DNA of 64,000 nucleotides from NCBI GenBank assembly GCA_947579665.1, contig OX388352.1, forward strand, positions 74,066,113 to 74,130,112, read 5' to 3'. This stretch comes from Sympetrum striolatum. Taxonomy: Eukaryota > Arthropoda > Insecta > Odonata > Libellulidae. The notes under the pieces are model-generated. The model worked only from the letters and a program-made list of their open reading frames with translations. It was not told the DNA's origin and did no database searches. This document shows positions 58,385-64,000 of the stretch, in pieces. The number at the start of each line of letters is the position of its first letter. Position 1 is the first letter of the stretch. The position numbers were made by a program, and so were the translations under genes.

Positions 58385-59570
58385 CCTCGTTTTCTGAAGG
58401 CGGGGCCTTGTAGTTGCAGACTCTATTCATTACCGTTCTTTTCAAATCCTTATATGACTCGAATCCCATTGTCCTTTTTATGACATCTAGGAACTTTCTT
58501 TCTTGGCCTTCCTCTTCCTTGTTTCCGTTGCACTTTGCCCTCCATTTTATTTTCGAGGAAGCTGTTTTACCTGAAAATCACCAACAAATTTAATTCTCCT
58601 TTCCTACGTCTCTTTAATTAAATTCCTCTTCTCTTTAATATCGCTCAGAAATTCTACGTTGCTTTTCTTTTCTATCCATCTTGTTTTTATTATCCTTCTC
58701 CAAATCCACATTTCCATTGCTTACAAGCGAGACTTTTCCATCTTTCCCAATGTCTAAGTTTACAATCCATTTAATAAGGTACTCCAAGTAAAGGTTTTGC
58801 AAAGAATTTCCTAATCTCCAATTTCATATGTGTTTGCTAACAGATTACTTTTTACTTTCATATGCTTTCTTCGCCAATGCTATCTTTCTTTTCACTACAG
58901 AGAAGCATCTGTTATCTCTTGTAATCATGCTCCTGAGGCAGCAGAATTCTTCTATCCTTGATTTCCCTAACATTAAATTTATAGGGGCTCTGTCAGGTTT
59001 CAAGTAACTACCTTAGCTTTGGTTTTCTTCACATTTATATTCAATTTTCATTTCTCAAAAGCTGTGGACAGGAATTGAGCATTCTATTCATATCTTTAGA
59101 TGATTCTGCCAGGGTCACAATATCATCGGAAAACCTAATGCAGTGTATCTTTCTTCCATTTATCATAAAACCATGAGTCTTCTCCTTCATTGTCTCTGTA
59201 GCATCTTCAAAATATATGTTAAATGGATATGGCGAAAATGGGCATGCTTGTCTAACTTCTTTTCTAATATTTGCATCTTTATCAAATCCATTTACTGCGA
59301 TTAAAGTGCTTTGGCTCTGGTAGAGCTGAAAAATAAGTCGTCTATCATTGTAATCTATTCCTACTCTCCTCATAGTTTCAAAAAGTTTCTAATCTACAGT
59401 ATCGAAGGCTTTTTTCCAAATCGATGATAGCAAGGAAATCTTCCGTTCTTCCTGTTCATTTTAAGCCTTCTTTCCAGAATCAAGCGTGTTGTGCCTGGAT
59501 CTCTCATTCCTTTTCCTTCCCGAAAACCAAATTGATCTTCTCCAACATTTTCCTAATTTTTCATTTAATA
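58385..59570 (-). pseudogene. RTE-like LINE reverse transcriptase to C-terminus, second family
   Basis: Minus-strand order: GEDQFGFREGKGMRDPGTTR (about 59500-59560), a motif-A-like IDLEKAFD equivalent split by a frameshift (about 59400-59430), then MRRVGIDYNDRRLIFQLYQS (59373 downward), VRQACPFSPYPFNIYFED with Gly of the usual RQGCP changed to Ala, and RKIHCIRFSDDIVTLAESSK, where FSDD is the catalytic motif. Degraded pieces then lead to MWIWRRIIKTRWIEKK (about 58690-58740) and a C-terminus including LDVIKRTMGFESYKDLKRT (about 58440-58500). Several stops. A 132-bp piece is duplicated at 50372-50503. Confidence 0.8.
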
Positions 59571-59734
59571 TTTAGCAAACCCAAATAGGGAAGTGAAATG
59601 AATTCAAGGATGCGTTGAAACGTAATTGGTTATTTAATATTCTGCATAGGTTCAGCATAACCGTATATGCGTCATAAAATAATTTCATACAGAGATGGTA
59701 CCTTTTCCTACTCTATGTAATCCTACCTACTTTT

Positions 59735-59840
59735 CCTACCTCACGGTCCCGGGTTCGAATCCCGGCTAATCGGATTTTTCCGGTTAGGGAATGGTTGTCT
59801 GTGTATGTTGTGTGTGTGTGTGTGTGATATTAATAAAACA
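59735..59840 (+). mobile_element. tRNA-derived SINE, 3' two thirds
   Basis: CGGTCCCGGGTTCGAATCCC contains a perfect Pol III B box GGTTCGAATCC at 59752-59762. It is followed by a SINE-like body GGTTAGGGAATGGTTGTCTG and a (TG)n run at about 59806-59825, then ATATTAATAAAAC. No tRNA acceptor stem or A box is intact upstream, so it is a SINE remnant and not a tRNA gene. Confidence 0.65.
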
Positions 59841-62414
59841 AAATGCAAAAAAAGGAATACATTAAGAAAAGGGGTTAATTGGAGGAATAGCTTTCCTAGG
59901 CTAAAATTCGCCCAAAAAATAAGACGGCATTATTATTATTATTATGTCTCTCCAAAGAAATTCTGGTCGATAAAACATCTTTTTTTGACGGAAATGGACA
60001 CCTGATATCTTAAGTGTCATTTGATAAGTACTAAATGGATTTAATTGATCAAGTTTTACTTAGCTCGCATCAGATAAAACTGCCCCATATTTCATTTATG
60101 AGTAAAATTTTTCATCAATATTGAGACAAAACTTAATTAAAAATTACAACTTAGAATTGCTCCAGCTACAGTTCATTTGAAAAATATTCCACTCTCAATG
60201 AGAGGAATATTTTTCACATGGCTTCCAGTTTGAGTCAAAGGAAAACCATAGCTTTTATTTTCCTTCCTCTCCTTCGTGGTCGTGATAATATGAAAGCCTC
60301 TAAAGTATAAATGATGTTGAATAACAGCATATATATTTTTGTAAGTTCTAATTAAATAATATGTTAGTTTTTACTCAAAAAATCATTGTTCTTACCAAAA
60401 TCCTTTCGATAGTAAAGATCATAATAATCTTCACCCAGAACGTTGCATTCGTTCGTGGTCACTATTTGTCAATACTACAACTATGGACTTTCAAGTTTTT
60501 CAATTACTTGTGGTATCTCGAATAATTGTTTGGTGGCATTCAAAAACATAATGCGTAGCTGCTAAGGTGTGGAACTTAGAGGAAACCTTGTTTACGACCC
60601 TTTAGGAAATACCTTAAAAATTAGGTTAAAAAATTTTCGATTTCTTTTTTGAAACTTTACTTCTTGAGGCTTTTACCTTGTAGTAACGAAGAATAACTTT
60701 GTACATTTTCCGCACGATTGATTCCTGTGGAAAATTTACAAAGTTTTTTCTTCATTACTTCAATGGCTTTCCACCAAGTAACGTCTGAACATTTATATTT
60801 AATTTCTTGAAATCTAAACGTTCAGGCGTTCTTCCTTGTAAAACGTATTTATGATATCTACGAACTAACAAAACCATTTTATCAGCTCATAAATCCAAAC
60901 AATTTAAAAAATTAAATTTGAATTTATTTTCATACAAATCAGGAAAGGCTATTTGGAATGAAGATCCAGTCATTTTTCTTGAACTATTTCTACCTCAATT
61001 CAAAGCCACGACTTCAAAGAACACAGCCACCAACCGTCACAATAGAGTCCTCAAAAGACTGTCATTACGTTGCTGTATACGTAAACATTGAGATCCCAAG
61101 AGTTCTGATTTGCTCATCATAAGTTGACGAAGTTTTTTGGTACCCCAAATTAGGATATAAACTTTAAAGAAGCAGGGATGATAACATCTCCGACTGCAAA
61201 GTAGACGCAATAAATTACTGGTTTACATGGATATTAGACTATTGTTGACGTATTAATGCCTAAAATTATCTATTCGAGAGATTTCCAGGAAAATATTCGC
61301 AAATATAGTCGCACTAACTCCCTAAGGTTATACGAGTTCGAAAATCGATTACTTCGTTTGCAAAAATTGTACTGCTGTTCAGGTATTTAGTTTTATGCAA
61401 TGAGAATCATCGTTACTTAGAATTACATCGAAACATGTTTTATGTGATCACGTTCAAAAACAGCGAAAATTGCACTTTTAGATACCTGCGAAATTTTCTA
61501 TTTTACAGATTGAATTAATACATTTTCGATGAAACCAAAATGTTTCTTCACATTGTCGTTTTCATCGTCCGACAGTCCTTTTCTATCATTCAAATGAAAT
61601 GGTAAAATATATAGAATAAGAAGGGTAGACGGGCAGGTTTGATACAGAGGCAGGTTTACACATTGCTCATAACCACATATATCGTTACAAGGAACGCGCC
61701 AGTTGTCATGTCAGTGGAAGAACCGTGCTCACCATTTGCACGCCACGTCACGCCAATTTGGAGTTAGTTGCACTTGTTACCGGTGAAGTAGATAACTACT
61801 TCTAATTTTTCCTCAGGTGAGAAAATCTATACACCGATGTAATGGCATTAATAGTACCTGTATCATTGGATCATCATAAATAATTATGCTTTACCAACAA
61901 GATTTTCCTTGGAGGGTATTTTAGGTTATTCAGTTGATATATTACCTCATGAATCAGGCTAAGAGCTTGAATTGTCATGAAAACATAGCAAAGGGGCAAA
62001 TTTACACAAAGCACATGGGGCAGGTTTACACGCTTTGTTAATCTGCCTACTCCTGTATATATGACTTCATATATACTAATTAACAGTATTCAATAGCTTT
62101 CTACATACATGTGTGTGCGTGTGTATAGATAAAATGATTCCGAACTACATAATGAAAACCAACAGGAGTAAAAATATTGCTCCAAACGCGATGAAGATGA
62201 CAAATTCTTCAAATGATCAATTGTTCTAATGACAATTTCTTCGAAAATAATGCCATAATAAAAATGCAACATGCAATTCCCACACCCAACCTTCAAGGAT
62301 GTTTTAGTTTAACTGAATAAAATTCAACTCCGAATCAGTTCCTTTAATATAAATTTTGGATAACTTCAGATTCATTGGAAAGGTCTGTTTTCGAAAAATT
62401 GATCATTTGCAGAA
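59841..62414. other. Unassigned DNA; GGCAGGTTTACAC motifs near its end
   Basis: A (TTA)n microsatellite is at about 59930-59945. GGGCAGGTTTGATACAGAGG and GGCAGGTTTACACATTG lie at 61631-61665 and GGGGCAGGTTTACACGC at 62018-62034. These may be ends of a decayed DNA element interrupted by the LINE that follows. No gene recognised. Confidence 0.4.
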
Positions 62415-63745
62415 TTGATCGTTCGAAGAATGTATATGAATGTCCCCGAAGAAGAGTTAGTTAGGGAAGATCAATCTTTAAGAAAGGTTTTTGCAATATT
62501 TGGATTTAATTTCAAGACTCTTGCTAATTACTCTTGCCAATTCCTCGACGCGAACCAGCATGGTTTTCGAAAGTCCCGATCATGTGAAACCCAACTTGCT
62601 CTATTTGTACACGATATCTTAAAGTCTGCCGAAAAAAAAGCAAGTGGACGCTATTTTCCTCGATCTCAAAAAAGCATTCGATAGTGTCCCCCACTACAAT
62701 TTAATTTAAAGACTAAAACTAGCGGGCATTAACAAGGAAGTAGTCGACTGGGTTAAGGATTTTCTCTACGAGAGGGAACAGCAAGTTGTACTGGATGGCG
62801 TCAGCTCAAATAGAGTCAAAGTTACCTCTGGCGTACCTCAAGGCAGTGTAATTGGACCTCTTCTTTTCCTGATTTATATCATTGACTTGAGTGACGAGAT
62901 ATTTAGCAATGTGAGAATATTTGCGGATGACTCGGTTATATACAGGGAAATAACAAACGAGGAAGACCGAACATCTCTCTCGAACGATTTATTGCTCATC
63001 CAAAGGTGGTGCGAAAAATGGTAATTAGATATTAACGTAGGTAAATGCTCCGTAGTTAATTTCTTCGAAAAGAAAAAATTGCGTCCAAATCACCCGTACA
63101 AAATTAATGGAATTAATATAAAAGTAGTAGATTCAGTTGAATATCTCGGGATCAACATTACTAATAACTTAAATTGGAGAACGCATATTCGAAAAATCTG
63201 CGGCAAAGCAAGTAAAAGGCTTGGCTTTGTAAAGCGTATTGTCGGTAAATGCGATGGAAAGGTGAGAGAGCGATGTTATTTTACATTGGTAAGACCCCTT
63301 CTGGAATATGCAGCAAGTATATGGGATCCTGTGGATGAAACGTGTACTCGCGAACTCGAGAAAGTGCAGCGTAAAGCGGTTCGTTTAGTTAAGAAATTCT
63401 ACGATAAAAATGCAAGCGTTACAAAAATGCTCTCAGACGTAGGTTGGGAATCCTTGAAAGAAAGAAGATTGGAAGCTAGGCTGCGATTGCTTAATAAAAT
63501 CAGGGAAACTACATTTGCGGAAGATACAATCGGTATCATGCAACCCCCCTTCTACCTCGGTCGATCCGATAATGACCGTAAGTTAAGAGAAATAGATGCT
63601 AGGACGAATCGTTTTAAAAATTCATTCTTTCCGCGAACGATACGCGACAATAACCGAATAAGCAAGTAGTTTAGATTCAACTGCTGTTTACACCCCCTGC
63701 CACACGCCGAAAGGCGGCTTGTAGGGTATTAATCTAGATGTAGAT
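62415..63745 (+). pseudogene. CR1-like LINE ORF2, near-intact RT to 3' end
   Basis: Youngest-looking retrotransposon here. The 5' truncated reading starts in the RT fingers with NQHGFRKSRSCETQLALFVH (about 62550-62610). A one-base slip in an A8 run at 62632-62639 moves to the next frame, with FLDLKKAFDSVPHYNLI (motif A, Asp present), SGVPQGSVIGPLLFLIYI (motif B) and FADDSVIY (motif C, catalytic FADD). Stops are at 62707 and 63022. The frame is then open from 63079 to 63669 through YLGINITNNLNWRTHI, YFTLVRPLLEYAASIWDP, KVQRKAVRLVK and MLSDVGWESLKERR. The 3' end GGCGGCTTGTAGGGTATTAA plus TCTAGATGTAGATG repeats is the CR1/L2-like short-repeat tail. Endonuclease and ORF1 are absent. Confidence 0.92.
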
Positions 63746-64000
63746 GTACTGTAAGAATTAGAAATAACATAATTAAAGTATACTTAGATTTTATATATTT
63801 TAAAGGAATGTAAACTATCTCCGGTTACTGGGTAGGTTTACACAGGTGATATCCCTGAATAAACAATCAATTAAATTTAAAACTATGATAATTTCAGGCT
63901 TATAAAAGACACGATAATAAAACTGAATGTTCAACTAACGAACGAGTATCAAAAACGAGTGAATAAAAGCAACAATTAAAAAGATAAAAATAATAATTGG
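63746..64000. other. Unassigned AT-rich end of window
   Basis: Contains one further GGGTAGGTTTACACAGG motif at about 63831-63847, similar to those at 61645 and 62020 on the other side of the LINE. Nothing else seen. Confidence 0.45.

Noticed and set aside
59735..59840. Perfect B box suggesting a tRNA gene
   Set aside because: No acceptor stem, D-arm or anticodon arm can be folded upstream, and a (TG)n tail follows; better explained as a SINE.

Overview
This window looks like a piece of a large, AT-rich arthropod nuclear genome, most likely hexapod. There are no bacterial-style operons, almost no long ORFs, spliceosomal splice signals are visible at one locus, and most recognisable sequence is decayed transposable elements of kinds common in arthropods: APE-type non-LTR retrotransposons, piggyBac, PIF/Harbinger-like, Tc1/mariner-like and hAT-like DNA elements, and tRNA-derived SINEs. 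I cannot name the species.

Layout. 1-3.1 kb holds two 3'-biased non-LTR (LINE) fossils in plus orientation. The A-rich tail of the second was entered by a TA-flanked DNA element with perfect 27-bp terminal inverted repeats (3111-3871), which itself contains a hAT-like copy. 4-5 kb has an unclassified repeat and a peptide resembling the C-terminal region of an insect odorant receptor. 7.6-11.2 kb holds three LINE fragments and a fold-back element. 11.2-20.9 kb is mostly unassigned, with a 450-bp polypyrimidine tract, a 77-bp MITE and a TTAA-flanked fold-back element (18026-18176). 21-23 kb has LINE and SINE pieces. 27829-30794 is a structurally complete but coding-dead piggyBac element with matching 17-bp ends including TTAA; a LINE 3'-tail interrupts its transposase. 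30.8-36 kb is nearly featureless. 36-42 kb contains two inverted copies of a Harbinger-like MITE, two LINE fossils, a mariner helix-turn-helix remnant, tandem repeats and a second copy of the 77-bp MITE.

The best candidate for a host gene is 42.87-46.51 kb, plus strand. A short first coding exon (ATG at 42869, donor at 42902/42903) joins in phase to a 205-bp exon (43150-43354) that encodes an N-glycosylation-rich stretch, one transmembrane helix and a basic juxtamembrane cluster. A 22-nt microexon (44192-44213) and a terminal exon (46179-46508) followed by AATAAA at 46549 complete a phase-consistent model of about 196 residues. I do not recognise the family.

47-64 kb is again repeat-dominated: LINE 3' ends, a full hAT-like non-autonomous element (49606-50360), an RTE-like LINE with endonuclease and RT (53390-56060), a LINE whose RT domain has been deleted (57090-58335), another RTE-like RT (58385-59570), a tRNA-derived SINE, and the freshest LINE (62415-63745), which carries only one frameshift and two stops. 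All transposon coding regions seen here are broken, so none is predicted to be autonomous. The elements are linked mainly by nesting and by shared families.
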